A stretch of DNA of 64,000 nt, from positions 1-64,000 of the forward strand of contig CALWBQ010000041.1 in the NCBI GenBank assembly GCA_944376125.1. The letters run 5' to 3'. Position 1 is the stretch's first letter; each line of letters begins with the position of its first letter. The position numbers and the translations under genes were made by a program. The stretch comes from an uncultured Lachnospiraceae bacterium (lineage in GTDB: Bacteria > Bacillota > Clostridia > Lachnospirales > Lachnospiraceae). The notes beneath the pieces were generated by a model that saw only the letters and a program-made list of their open reading frames with translations, made no database searches and was not told where the DNA came from. Shown one piece after another: positions 28,625-36,701 of this stretch.

Positions 28625-28986
28625 TTTTCTGCCTCCTTTTCTTCCTTCCGGCGAATGATAAAGTCAGCCGCTTTTCCCGTAACCGCCATAACAAACGCCG
28701 TCGTAACCAGAATAATCACCATATATGGGACGGCTACTCTCGCCAGGAGATCCTTGGACTCCAGGATTCCGGCCATAGCTGGAATAAACAGCATCGCCAT
28801 AATTTCCAGCAGAAAATTTCCGGCTCTCTCGATCTGCTCTACCTTTATCAGACCAGACAGCAACAAAAACAGCAGCAGAAACAATCCATATACCCCCGCC
28901 GGAACCGGAAAAGGGAGAATTGTATAAAGCAGTTCTCCCGCCATTGTGACAGCAAAAATCAGAGCTGCCTCTTTTATCAGTTTCAT
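28621..28986 (-). CDS. lrgA: LrgA/CidA-family membrane protein
   Basis: A 121-residue protein with four membrane helices (holin-like family; LPFPVPAGVYGLFLLL, FIPAMAGILESKDLL). The ATG at 28986 follows AGGAG by 11 bases; an ATG ten codons upstream has no ribosome site. It is the partner of LrgB, overlapping by four bases. Confidence 0.9.
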   Translation of the reverse strand: MKLIKEAALIFAVTMAGELLYTILPFPVPAGVYGLFLLLFLLLSGLIKVEQIERAGNFLLEIMAMLFIPAMAGILESKDLLARVAVPYMVIILVTTAFVMAVTGKAADFIIRRKEEKEAEK

Positions 28987-29105
28987 TTTAACCGTGTCTC
29001 CTCTCGCAGTAATCATCCGTAAAACAGTTAAATCTTATGCATTTTACCACCAGTTCCTAAAGGTTGCAAGACATAACCTTACACAAAGCGAAACAAAGAG
29101 CAATA

Positions 29106-29147
29106 GAAAAAGCCCTGCCGGGATCGTTCATCTTCCCAGCAGAGCTT
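29106..29147 (-). terminator. Terminator of ridA
   Basis: On the minus strand AGCTCTGC-GGGA pairs with TCCC-GCAGGGCT, followed by TTTTTC. Confidence 0.8.
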
Positions 29148-29172
29148 CTCTCCGCCCAGATTTGCTAAACCG

Positions 29173-29559
29173 TCAGCCGCAAACTGCGGTCACTTCTACT
29201 TCTGCCAAAACACCCTTTGGAAGCTCCTTGACCGCCACGCAGGACCTGGCTGGACGGCTGGTAAAATACTTGCCGTAAATCTCATTAAAAGCAGCGAAGT
29301 CTGCCATGTCGGCCAGAAAACAGGTGGTTTTCACTACCGATTCAAAATTTGTGCCGGCTGCCTCCAGAACTGCTGAAATATTTTTCATAATCTGTTCCGT
29401 CTGGGCAGAGATATCACTCCCCTCAACCTCACCGGTAGCCGGGTTCAACGGTATCTGCCCGGATGCGTACAGCACCCCGTTTGCCACTTTTGCCTGGGAA
29501 TAAGGTCCGATGGCGCTGGGTGCCTTGTCTGTCTGAATCGTGCTGATCTGTGTTTGCAT
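29173..29559 (-). CDS. ridA: RidA-family enamine/imine deaminase
   Basis: 128 residues of the YjgF/YER057c/UK114 family, cytosolic trimers that hydrolyse reactive enamines and imines such as 2-aminoacrylate released by PLP enzymes. Diagnostic parts are APSAIGPYSQA, ASGQIPLNPATGE, and SRPARSCVAVKELPKG with the substrate-binding Arg. The ATG at 29559 has GGAGG 6 bases upstream; a start five codons earlier is less likely. It is divergent from a YheO-type regulator. Confidence 0.96.
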   Translation of the reverse strand: MQTQISTIQTDKAPSAIGPYSQAKVANGVLYASGQIPLNPATGEVEGSDISAQTEQIMKNISAVLEAAGTNFESVVKTTCFLADMADFAAFNEIYGKYFTSRPARSCVAVKELPKGVLAEVEVTAVCG

Positions 29560-29593
29560 ATTGTACCTCCACATTCATTTTGTTTATAACTTC

Positions 29594-29622
29594 ATGGTAT
29601 CACTAAACTATTTTTTAGTCAA
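29594..29622 (-). promoter_or_regulatory. Predicted ridA promoter
   Basis: TTGACT (29622-29617), a 17-base spacer and TACCAT (29599-29594) on the minus strand. Confidence 0.6.
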
Positions 29623-29658
29623 CGAGTATTTTAAGAATCTAAAATGAAATATTTTTTA

Positions 29659-29686
29659 TTGAATAATTTTTAAAATCAGCTATAAT
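29659..29686 (+). promoter_or_regulatory. Predicted promoter of the YheO-type gene
   Basis: TTGAAT (29659-29664), a 16-base spacer and TATAAT (29681-29686), 30 bases before the ATG. Confidence 0.7.
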
Positions 29687-29716
29687 TAATTCAAATCTAT
29701 CAATCAGGGGGATTTT

Positions 29717-30394
29717 ATGAAAAAGAACAGCATCCGCCTCACAGACACCGACCGCGCCATATTGGACTCTTACTGCCGTATGTTGGAGGGGCTATCCGCC
29801 TATCTCGGCGGGGGATATGAGATTGTCCTCCACAGTCTCGAAAACTACGACCACTCTGCCATCAAGGTCATAAATGGATTTTACACTGGGCGGAAGGAGG
29901 GCGCCTCTATTACAGACCTGGCTCTGAATTTGCTTGAGCAGATCCAGCATAAAGATCAAAACGCCAGCGGCATCACCTACTTTGCCACTAATGCAAAAGG
30001 TGAACCCTTGAAGTCCTCCACCATCCCCATCCGCGGAGAAAAGGGCCGCATCATTGGTCTTCTCTGCATCAATTTTTATCTGAATACTCCTGTAGCTGAC
30101 TTTCTAAACAATTTCTGCGGCGGGGCATCCTCCTCACCCGAGCTGCAAACTTCTTTCCAGCAAGAGCATTTTTCATCTGACAGTTCCGCCCTCATCAGAG
30201 ACGCTGTCCGTCAAACGAAAAATGAGGTGTTTATGGATCAGGCCATCTCCTCGTCCAACCGGAACAAGGAGATCATCCGCCGTCTGCACCAGAAAGGGAT
30301 CTTTCATCTCAAGGACGCAGTCCTGCTGACTGCCCAGGAATTAGAGATCAGCAAAAACACGGTGTATCTCCACCTGCGCCACATAGACCATTGA
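29717..30394 (+). CDS. YheO-type PAS/HTH transcriptional regulator (DauR-like)
   Basis: 225 residues: a YheO-like PAS domain (about 10-130; YEIVLHSLEN, VINGFYTGRKEGASITDLAL, GLLCINFYLNT) and a C-terminal helix-turn-helix (about 175-222; LHQKGIFHLKDAVLLTAQEL then SKNTVYLHLR). This is the architecture of DauR, which controls D-arginine catabolism in Pseudomonas, and of many regulators of amino-acid use. It is divergent from ridA, so RidA is a plausible target. The ligand is unknown. The ATG at 29717 follows AGGGGG. Confidence 0.87.
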   Translation: MKKNSIRLTDTDRAILDSYCRMLEGLSAYLGGGYEIVLHSLENYDHSAIKVINGFYTGRKEGASITDLALNLLEQIQHKDQNASGITYFATNAKGEPLKSSTIPIRGEKGRIIGLLCINFYLNTPVADFLNNFCGGASSSPELQTSFQQEHFSSDSSALIRDAVRQTKNEVFMDQAISSSNRNKEIIRRLHQKGIFHLKDAVLLTAQELEISKNTVYLHLRHIDH

Positions 30395-30412
30395 GAAAGG
30401 ACACCACAGCAT

Positions 30413-31192
30413 ATGACCGCCATCCTCACAGAAAATAAGCTCACTCCAAATCTGGAATTCAAACTGTCCCAGCTGTTTCAAATCTGCCGGCAGGAAGGTT
30501 CTTACTGTCCTTCTTATCCAAAGGATGGAGATATTTTCTTTGCCCTAAAAAAAAGTGAGAGCGATTCCAGCCTCGCAGCGGCCCTTATCCTCTTTCATCT
30601 GGAAGAAGACCTCTGGGAGGTCGCAGCCCTCACGCACCCGGATTTTCGCCGCCAAGGCTGTTTCCGATGCCTTCTGGACGCTGCCGAGGCATTTTCTCCT
30701 AATGCTGATTTCGTCTTTGCCGTTCCCCCCAAAACAGAGCCTGCAGCCTCTGTTTTGGATTCCATCGGTGCCCAATTCTGGTACACCGAACACTTGATGG
30801 CTCTCGATTCGTCAAATATGCCCATTTTCCCCTGCAAAATACCAGACTCCCTCTCCTGCTGCATCCAATGGCCAGATGGCTGCAGCACGGCCGCGGGAAT
30901 GGATATCTCTGCCTGCTTTTATAGCGGCCAGACTCTCACCGCATCCTGCCGGCTCAACTTTTCTGCCTGTACAGAGGGACCCGTCTGCTGCATCTACCAG
31001 GTGTTGGTTCCGGAAACTCTCAGGCACCAGGGATGGGGCTTTCGTTTCTTCGCTGCCCTTCTCCCCCTACTCGCTCAAAAAGGAGTCCTGCGTTTCGTCC
31101 TTCAGGTTTCTGGAGATAATCTTCCTGCCCTGGCTTTATACAAAAAAACAGGATTTCGGATTACCGAAACCCTGTGGTATTACCTATATTAA
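30413..31192 (+). CDS. GNAT-family N-acetyltransferase with two GNAT-like halves
   Basis: 259 residues. The N-terminal half contains an acetyl-CoA-binding pattern HPDFRRQGCFRCLLDAA. The C-terminal half contains VPETLRHQGWGFRFFAALLPLL and the terminal SGDNLPALALYKKTGFRITETLWYY strand pair. Both halves therefore look GNAT-like, with the C-terminal one more canonical. The substrate is unknown. It follows the YheO-type regulator by 18 bases and is probably co-transcribed. Its stop is 2 bases from the convergent relQ-like stop. Confidence 0.82.
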   Translation: MTAILTENKLTPNLEFKLSQLFQICRQEGSYCPSYPKDGDIFFALKKSESDSSLAAALILFHLEEDLWEVAALTHPDFRRQGCFRCLLDAAEAFSPNADFVFAVPPKTEPAASVLDSIGAQFWYTEHLMALDSSNMPIFPCKIPDSLSCCIQWPDGCSTAAGMDISACFYSGQTLTASCRLNFSACTEGPVCCIYQVLVPETLRHQGWGFRFFAALLPLLAQKGVLRFVLQVSGDNLPALALYKKTGFRITETLWYYLY

Positions 31193-31194
31193 GT

Positions 31195-31902
31195 TCAGTG
31201 CCTAACCTGAACCCCTTCCAACTCAATCTTCTGCCGGATCTCATACATCTTCTGATCTGTCTGGGCGATTACCTCCGCGCACTGGCGCAGCTCCTCGCTG
31301 ATCTCTTTCTCATTGACCACTTCTTTTTTGTACTTGAGCTGGTGATCCAGGCTGGCCCAGAAATCCATGGCGATCGTACGGATCTGCACTTCCACCCGCA
31401 TCGGCTTTTTGCAGTCCGAAAAAAAGACCGGTATCTCTACGATCATGTGATAACTCCTGTAGCCATTGGGCTTTGGATTTTTGATATAATCCTTGATGGC
31501 AATCACCGTGATATCATCCTGGCGCACCAGCATGTCGGCGACCTCATAGATATCATCCAGAAAAGAACAGATCACGCGGATCCCCGCCACATCATCCAAG
31601 TGATCCACCATGGATTCCAGGGAAATGGGAAGCCCTCTCCTCTGCAGCTTCTCCACAATGCTCATAGGCTTTTTAACTCTGGACTTGATCATCTCGATGG
31701 GATTGCGCTGGTTTCTCACCGACAGTTCATCGTTCAGAACCTCCAGCTTTGTCTTTACCTCCCGGATCGCACAGGTGTACATCATCATCACCTGCTGAAA
31801 CTGGCGCGCCTGGCTCACCAGGATATCCGGAACCTGAACTACATCCGGAACACTGACAATCGACTGTTCCAGTTCACTGTTGGGATTCATGCTGATATTC
31901 AT
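31195..31902 (-). CDS. Small alarmone synthetase (RelQ/YjbM-type GTP pyrophosphokinase)
   Basis: 235 residues with a single RelA/SpoT synthetase domain and no hydrolase, TGS or ACT domain, so it should make (p)ppGpp from ATP and GTP or GDP. Motifs are VKKPMSIVEKLQRRG, DVAGIRVICSFLDDIYEV, KPNGYRSYHMIVEIPVF and VEVQIRTIAMDFWASLDHQLKYK. Length fits RelQ. The ATG at 31902 follows AGAGGTG. It has its own promoter and is monocistronic. Confidence 0.93.
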   Translation of the reverse strand: MNISMNPNSELEQSIVSVPDVVQVPDILVSQARQFQQVMMMYTCAIREVKTKLEVLNDELSVRNQRNPIEMIKSRVKKPMSIVEKLQRRGLPISLESMVDHLDDVAGIRVICSFLDDIYEVADMLVRQDDITVIAIKDYIKNPKPNGYRSYHMIVEIPVFFSDCKKPMRVEVQIRTIAMDFWASLDHQLKYKKEVVNEKEISEELRQCAEVIAQTDQKMYEIRQKIELEGVQVRH

Positions 31903-31942
31903 TCAAAACACCTCTTAATAGTATAAGCTCGTCTTATATCCT

Positions 31943-31971
31943 ATTATAAAGGCAATTTATAATTCTTTCAA
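31943..31971 (-). promoter_or_regulatory. Predicted promoter of the alarmone synthetase gene
   Basis: TTGAAA (31971-31966), a 17-base spacer and TATAAT (31948-31943) on the minus strand. Confidence 0.7.
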
Positions 31972-32015
31972 TGGAAGATTCCTTAAATTTTCCTAAAAAG
32001 ATTGCTGACGGACTT

Positions 32016-32858
32016 TTAGATCTCCTCCGCCGCCTTTACGGCATCCTCCAGCCACGGAGCCTCCACATATTCGATTTGGCCTCCGTCGACCATCGCAGCC
32101 ACCTTGGGATCAATGGGGATTCTGGCAAGCACTTTGATTCCGTGCTCTTTCGCAGCCTCGTCAATATGGCTCTCACCGAATACATTGATCTTCTTTCCGC
32201 AGTCTGGACATACCAGATAACTCATGTTCTCCACGACACCCAGAATTGGAATATTCATCTTCTCCGCCATATTTACAGCCTTTGTCACAATCATGGACAC
32301 TAGCTCCTGGGGAGATGTAACAATGATGATTCCCGCTACGGGAAGGGACTGAAACACAGTAAGGGGCACATCGCCGGTTCCCGGAGGCATATCTACAAAC
32401 ATATAGTCAATATCCTGCCACAGGGTATCAGACCAAAACTGCTTTACTGCCCCGGCGATGACCGGGCCTCTCCAGATAATAGGGTCTGTATCCTTATCCA
32501 AGAGCAGGTTGGCAGACATAATCTCGACACCCTCCAGGGACTTTGCCGGAACCATCAGGCGCCCGTCAGGAGTTGTAGCTACGCCGTCACTTCCGATCCC
32601 AAAGGCTTTCGGGATGGATGGCCCTGTAATATCTGCGTCCAAGACCGCAGTGCGTTTCCCTTTCCGGTTCATCTCCACTGCCATCAAAGCGGTCACCAGG
32701 GACTTGCCGACACCGCCCTTTCCGCTGACAATTCCGATCACTTTTTTAACTGAGCTTTCCGGCGCCAAATTTGCTAAAAAGCTGGTCTGTTCTGCTGTAC
32801 GGCTACTGCAGCTTTCACCGCAGGAGCTGCAGTCATGTGTACAATTCTCTGCGCTCAT
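32016..32858 (-). CDS. Mrp/NBP35-type ATP-binding Fe-S carrier protein
   Basis: 280 residues of the Mrp/ApbC P-loop family, proposed to carry or insert Fe-S clusters. The deviant Walker A is GKGGVGKS (about 46-53). The N-terminus has a Cys cluster (CTHDCSSCGESC), as in NBP35-like members, and the C-terminal half has the conserved CPDCGK pair that bridges a cluster at the dimer interface. VDMPPGTGD is the Walker B region. The ATG at 32858 follows AAAGGAG. Genes nearby are unrelated. Confidence 0.92.
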   Translation of the reverse strand: MSAENCTHDCSSCGESCSSRTAEQTSFLANLAPESSVKKVIGIVSGKGGVGKSLVTALMAVEMNRKGKRTAVLDADITGPSIPKAFGIGSDGVATTPDGRLMVPAKSLEGVEIMSANLLLDKDTDPIIWRGPVIAGAVKQFWSDTLWQDIDYMFVDMPPGTGDVPLTVFQSLPVAGIIIVTSPQELVSMIVTKAVNMAEKMNIPILGVVENMSYLVCPDCGKKINVFGESHIDEAAKEHGIKVLARIPIDPKVAAMVDGGQIEYVEAPWLEDAVKAAEEI

Positions 32859-32973
32859 ATTCGCAAATCTCCTTTCAACTGTACTCTCTACACAGTGTTT
32901 CTATTATATTCCTCTTTTTCTGAATTGTCCAGTTTTTGGCGGCAGCGCTTTCTCACTTGCCGGCGCTCCTGGC

Positions 32974-33543
32974 CTACCGCACGAAATCAGCCGCTTTCCG
33001 CAGCTCTCTCAGAACCCCAGACTTCTCCAGCGCCTCTGCCACCAGCAAAAATACCAGAGAATCCACCGGCCACATAATCAGGTTCTTTAAAACCCTTGGC
33101 CCCAGAAGCACCAAAAAGCCTTTCCCGCTGAGCATAGACAGCCACAGGGTATTCAGGAACAAATTGCAGACCACAATCACCACCAGCCTGGCAGCCATGA
33201 TTCGCCCAAAACTGAGGGGCCTCTTGTACCAAAACGCCCCGTAAATCACGCCGGCCAGGATCGCATTAAACGTAAATCCAAAGAAAAAACCGCCGCTGGG
33301 GTTGATGATGTATTTCAAGATATCCATCACCCCTCCAAAGACGCCTCCGACTACAGGGCCGAAGATAAAGTGCACCAGTTCGTTGGCCAGGCCGGCAAAA
33401 CCCAGATTAAAGTAATCCCCCACCCGGATTGTAAAATATCCAAGGATGATGGAGAGGGCGCCAAACATGGCACACAGGGTAATGGTCCGTACCCGGAAAA
33501 GCTCCCGGTATGAATCGGTGAACAAAGTTGCTAATTTCTTCAT
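32974..33543 (-). CDS. folT: Folate-family ECF transporter S component
   Basis: A 189-residue membrane protein with about six helices, of the folate ECF S-component family (YFTIRVGDYFNLGFAGLANELVHFIFGPVVGG and GGFFFGFTFNAILAG). It should bind folate outside and pair with the shared EcfAA'T energising module, which is encoded elsewhere. The ATG at 33543 follows AAAGGAGG by 8 bases. A tetrahydrofolate riboswitch lies just upstream (33601-33696) and independently supports the folate assignment. Confidence 0.93.
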   Translation of the reverse strand: MKKLATLFTDSYRELFRVRTITLCAMFGALSIILGYFTIRVGDYFNLGFAGLANELVHFIFGPVVGGVFGGVMDILKYIINPSGGFFFGFTFNAILAGVIYGAFWYKRPLSFGRIMAARLVVIVVCNLFLNTLWLSMLSGKGFLVLLGPRVLKNLIMWPVDSLVFLLVAEALEKSGVLRELRKAADFVR

Positions 33544-33600
33544 AAAAAATTACCTCCTTTGCAGACCTCGGACTACAATAGGAGATAACGCTCTCGTATT

Positions 33601-33696
33601 GCAGCGGGATGCGACGTGTGTACCGCAAGAACGTCTTTTCGTCCGGCTGGCAACTCCCCGTCCATCCGGCACTTAACGCACACACATCTACTCTGC
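33601..33696 (-). promoter_or_regulatory. Tetrahydrofolate (THF) riboswitch
   Basis: Read on the minus strand, the stretch has the THF riboswitch landmarks in order: AGAGTAGATG at the 5' side, GCGTTAAGTG in the first internal loop, CCGGA...GGGGAGTTG...CCGG for the middle arm, GACGAAAAG, TTGCGGTACACAC pairing with GTGTGTGCG, then GCATCCCGCTGC closing with GCAGAG. Downstream, CTCCT (33584-33580) can pair with AGGAG of the folT ribosome site, suggesting translational control; no terminator follows. Folate sufficiency should turn folT off. Confidence 0.88.
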
Positions 33697-33714
33697 ATCT
33701 TATAAAATTGGAAT

Positions 33715-33737
33715 GGGCAGGGGGATAACCCTGCCCA
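33715..33737 (-). terminator. Probable terminator after the MBL-fold gene
   Basis: GGGCAGGG pairs with CCCTGCCC; on the minus strand it is followed by ATTCCAATTTTAT, a poor T tract. It separates the upstream operon from the THF riboswitch. Confidence 0.4.
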
Positions 33738-33808
33738 GGCTACAGCTTCCATTATACAGCTATTTTTCTTTTTTTCAAGAACTTTTTCTGCAGAGAGCCC
33801 TTATCGGT

Positions 33809-34852
33809 TTACGGCGATTCCCAGTAGAGAGTCCCCTCCCGCTCTGTCCGGACAGCAAAATCCTGCTCATACAAAAACTCCAGACAGGAAAATGTCTTGG
33901 AAATTACCATCTTCAGCTTCATAAGCTGATCCAGGTTCTCCGGAATTTTTTCCATCCCATAAGCGATGGATGCCACCTGGCGAACCGTCATAGGGCTTCT
34001 GGCATGATCCAGAATATGCTTCATAATGTTAATCTTTTCCAGATAAGAAAAGACAATATGGTCAATGGTCTTTGCAGGATCCTCCACCGGAACGCTGCTG
34101 TGAGCTGGAATCAGTGTACAATCGCTGTGTTTTTCCTTGAGTTCCTTCAGGGACTGAAAATACCGGTTCAGCAGGTTCTCATCCTTAAAACTGGTAGCTA
34201 CGATAGGAACGATGCCATTGAGAACCTGATCCGCCGTAAACAAAATCTTTTTTTCCTCCTCGTAAAGGCCGGTCTGGCCCAGGGTGTGGCCGCTCAGAGG
34301 AAATGCCTGAAACCGGTACTGGCCATACCGGAACACATCCCCTGGGAGGACGGGCGAATATGGGAACTTTTCAATTTCTAGCTCCCCTTCTTTATCCGCT
34401 ATCACCAAATCCTTAAACATGTTCCAAAGCTGCGGCGTGCCCTCAGCCGTAATCCCCACATAGCGCAAAACCTCATCCTGATCGTCTGACTCTCCGTGGC
34501 TGTAGTGAAGGCAGTCATACCGATGGCGCTCCTCTACAGGGCTGAGAAAAATTCTGGCCCCCTTCTGTGCCAAGATATAAGCCAGGCCGCAATGGTCGTG
34601 ATGTTTATGGGTTAAAAAAACATCCAATTTTTCCGGTTTGATCCCCAGCATTTCCATAGCCTGCTCCAGGATTTTCAGACATTCCCGCTCCCGAAATCCT
34701 GTATCGACCAGAAGACTTCTGTCCTGTCCTGGTATCAAATATACCTTGATCTCACTGATCCCCTTCAAATTGCTGTGCAGCTCCACCTGATGAATTCCCG
34801 GCAGAACCTCTCTCATCATTTGCTTCGCCGTCTCTTTGCCGGATTCCGTCAT
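33809..34852 (-). CDS. MBL-fold metallo-hydrolase
   Basis: 347 residues. The metallo-beta-lactamase core carries THKHHDHCG (HxHxDH), SGHTLGQTG, TADQVL and a late His in PAHS, all needed for a two-metal site. The C-terminal 90 residues (ARSPMTVRQVASIAYG, FLYEQDFAVR) form a winged-helix-like tail also seen in the LACTB2/glyoxalase-II-like group. The ATG at 34852 overlaps the PAP2 stop (ATGA), indicating translational coupling; longer frames upstream lie within the PAP2 gene. Last gene of a four-gene operon. The substrate, perhaps a thioester or phosphodiester, is unknown. Confidence 0.85.
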   Translation of the reverse strand: MTESGKETAKQMMREVLPGIHQVELHSNLKGISEIKVYLIPGQDRSLLVDTGFRERECLKILEQAMEMLGIKPEKLDVFLTHKHHDHCGLAYILAQKGARIFLSPVEERHRYDCLHYSHGESDDQDEVLRYVGITAEGTPQLWNMFKDLVIADKEGELEIEKFPYSPVLPGDVFRYGQYRFQAFPLSGHTLGQTGLYEEEKKILFTADQVLNGIVPIVATSFKDENLLNRYFQSLKELKEKHSDCTLIPAHSSVPVEDPAKTIDHIVFSYLEKINIMKHILDHARSPMTVRQVASIAYGMEKIPENLDQLMKLKMVISKTFSCLEFLYEQDFAVRTEREGTLYWESP

Positions 34853-35394
34853 ACCCGTTCCCCCGTTTCCTGTTTTTTTACGTTTCTCCTGGTCTGGAGC
34901 GCTTCCGCTGCCCAATGGACAGAGAGAGCTATGGCGGTTCCCATCACGGCTCCAGCCAGGACATCCGTTGGAAAATGCACAAAAAGATACAGACGTGAAA
35001 ACCCAATCAGGCATGCCAAGATCAGCGCGCCTATACCCAGGGGCCTCCGGTACAGCAGAATACTGACCGCCGCCTCAAAACTGGCCAGAGTATGGCCGGA
35101 GGGAAATGAATAGTCCTTCGGCACATCAATCAGCAGCCTGACAGACTCATCTATCCAGCAGGGCCTGTCCCTTGCCACCAGATTTTTTACAATTCCGTTT
35201 CCTAAGATCAATCCCATCAAAAGAGAAAGCAGGACACAAAAACCCATTTTTCTAGTGGACGGCACCGCAGCCAAAGTCACGCCGGCCGCCACCCAAAACC
35301 ATCCGCCATTTCCCAAAAAAGTGACAGCCAGCATAAGCTGGTCTAACATAGAACTGCGGATCTCCTGCAGCCGATATAACAGCTCAAAATCCAT
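34849..35394 (-). CDS. PAP2-family phosphatase
   Basis: A 181-residue membrane phosphatase with all three PAP2 motifs: KNLVARDRP, FPSGHTLASFEAA and SRLYLFVHFPTDVLAG. About five membrane helices. The length and motifs resemble bacterial undecaprenyl-pyrophosphate phosphatases (YbjG/BcrC type) or lipid phosphatases; sequence alone does not separate these. The ATG at 35394 follows AGGAG, 3 bases after the thioesterase stop. Confidence 0.9.
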   Translation of the reverse strand: MDFELLYRLQEIRSSMLDQLMLAVTFLGNGGWFWVAAGVTLAAVPSTRKMGFCVLLSLLMGLILGNGIVKNLVARDRPCWIDESVRLLIDVPKDYSFPSGHTLASFEAAVSILLYRRPLGIGALILACLIGFSRLYLFVHFPTDVLAGAVMGTAIALSVHWAAEALQTRRNVKKQETGERV

Positions 35395-35397
35395 ACG

Positions 35398-35829
35398 TTA
35401 CTCCTGACTGTGATCCGGCAGACATCTGCGGAACATCTCATCCATTTCCAGATAATTCTTCTTCAAGGACACCGGTTTCCCATCCCTAGTCAAAAAGCAG
35501 TGGCGGCTTTCTCCCACGCACCGCACTTCCTGGGTCTCCTTGTCCATAATCGTATACTCCAGAGTCATCTTTACACCATTGTACTCTTTCAGAATAGGCA
35601 GAATCAGAACCGTGTCTCCAAAACGCGTCATAGACTTATACTCACAGTGTACGGATAGAACCGGGCTGATGATTCCCCGGGCTTCCATAACATCGTAACC
35701 CATTCCCATCTGTTCCAGCAGATCCGTCCTTGCCTCCTCAAACCAGCGGATATAATTAGAGTGATGAATAATCCCCATCTGATCTGTTTCATAATATTGT
35801 GTCTTATGTTCATATGCTTTTAATTCCAT
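35398..35829 (-). CDS. Acyl-CoA thioesterase, hotdog fold (YbgC/FadM-like)
   Basis: A 143-residue hotdog-fold thioesterase with the 4HBT/YbgC motif YYETDQMGIIHHSNYIRWFEEAR (catalytic Asp and the HHSNY segment). It should hydrolyse acyl-CoA or acyl-ACP thioesters. The ATG at 35829 follows AAGGGAG by 12 bases; a GTG four codons upstream is too close to that site. It follows the phosphopantetheinyl transferase gene and is 3 bases before PAP2. Confidence 0.88.
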   Translation of the reverse strand: MELKAYEHKTQYYETDQMGIIHHSNYIRWFEEARTDLLEQMGMGYDVMEARGIISPVLSVHCEYKSMTRFGDTVLILPILKEYNGVKMTLEYTIMDKETQEVRCVGESRHCFLTRDGKPVSLKKNYLEMDEMFRRCLPDHSQE

Positions 35830-35907
35830 TGCTGCATACACTCCCTTCTAAGAGTCCGGGCATTGTCCCGGCTCCTGGATCTATTATAGAAGGCTTTATT
35901 TTCGCCG

Positions 35908-36606
35908 TCAACGCTCTTTCCCGGAAATCTTTCCCAGATCCAGCTCTTCCGGTTCTGTATCCTCCCATATGTCCTTCTCGGCGCACACCGCCATTTTATA
36001 GCCGGCTGGAGCCGGCAGAAGGCGAAATCCATATCCCAGATCCCGGCCGTTTTCCACAGCCCGGTATCCGTTTTTCTCCTTTACCATGCAGAAGCTGTCA
36101 GGCGCCTTGGCAAACCCCGTGCCGACTGCCTTGATGCAGCTCTCCTTCAAAACCCAATAGTCAAAAAAGCGCCCAGGAGCACAGCCCGCGCTCTCCACAT
36201 CCCGTCTCTCCTCCTCAGCCAGAAAGCGAAGAATTCCTGGCCGTATTCTGTCCTTCCCCAATTCAATATCGATTCCAACCGGCCGATCTGCAATCACGCA
36301 AGCTGCATAATCTCCGGAATGTGACAGATTAAATTCTACCATTCTCCCTGACGGGAGCCTCAGGCTCTCATTTTCTTCTGCTAGATAAGGTTTTCCATGC
36401 TCCCCTGCTCCAAAACTGGCGGGCGGTGAAAATTCAGGAAAACATCTGGACAGAGCCTGATAAAGCAAAAGCTCCGCCCCTGCAGAGCGGGCCTGATCTG
36501 CCTTTTTTTTATAGCGGAGAACTTTTTCCATCCGCGCTTTCCCTATCGGGTACAAATCCCATTGCGGATCCAGGTTCCGAATATCTCCATAATATATTCT
36601 CAGCAT
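35908..36606 (-). CDS. 4'-phosphopantetheinyl transferase (Sfp type)
   Basis: 232 residues in two pseudo-repeated halves. It attaches the CoA phosphopantetheine arm to carrier proteins. Sfp-type motifs are NLSHSGDYAACVI, VGIDIELG (Mg-binding Asp/Glu) and FFDYWVLKESCIKAVGTG. The ATG at 36606 follows AGGAGG. It heads a minus-strand operon with the thioesterase, PAP2 and MBL genes. No NRPS or PKS is in the window, so the carrier protein partner is unknown. Confidence 0.92.
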   Translation of the reverse strand: MLRIYYGDIRNLDPQWDLYPIGKARMEKVLRYKKKADQARSAGAELLLYQALSRCFPEFSPPASFGAGEHGKPYLAEENESLRLPSGRMVEFNLSHSGDYAACVIADRPVGIDIELGKDRIRPGILRFLAEEERRDVESAGCAPGRFFDYWVLKESCIKAVGTGFAKAPDSFCMVKEKNGYRAVENGRDLGYGFRLLPAPAGYKMAVCAEKDIWEDTEPEELDLGKISGKER

Positions 36607-36668
36607 AGCTGCCCTCCTATCTCTCTTCAGCTATTATATCACATTTCTCCTTCTCCTGATATACGGGA

Positions 36669-36696
36669 CAAAAAAGGATCCTGCAGCGCAGGACCC
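36669..36696 (-). terminator. Terminator of the yitT-like gene
   Basis: GGGTCCTGC/GCAGGATCC hairpin with one mismatch, followed by TTTTTTG on the minus strand. Confidence 0.85.
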
Positions 36697-36701
36697 TATG
36701 C

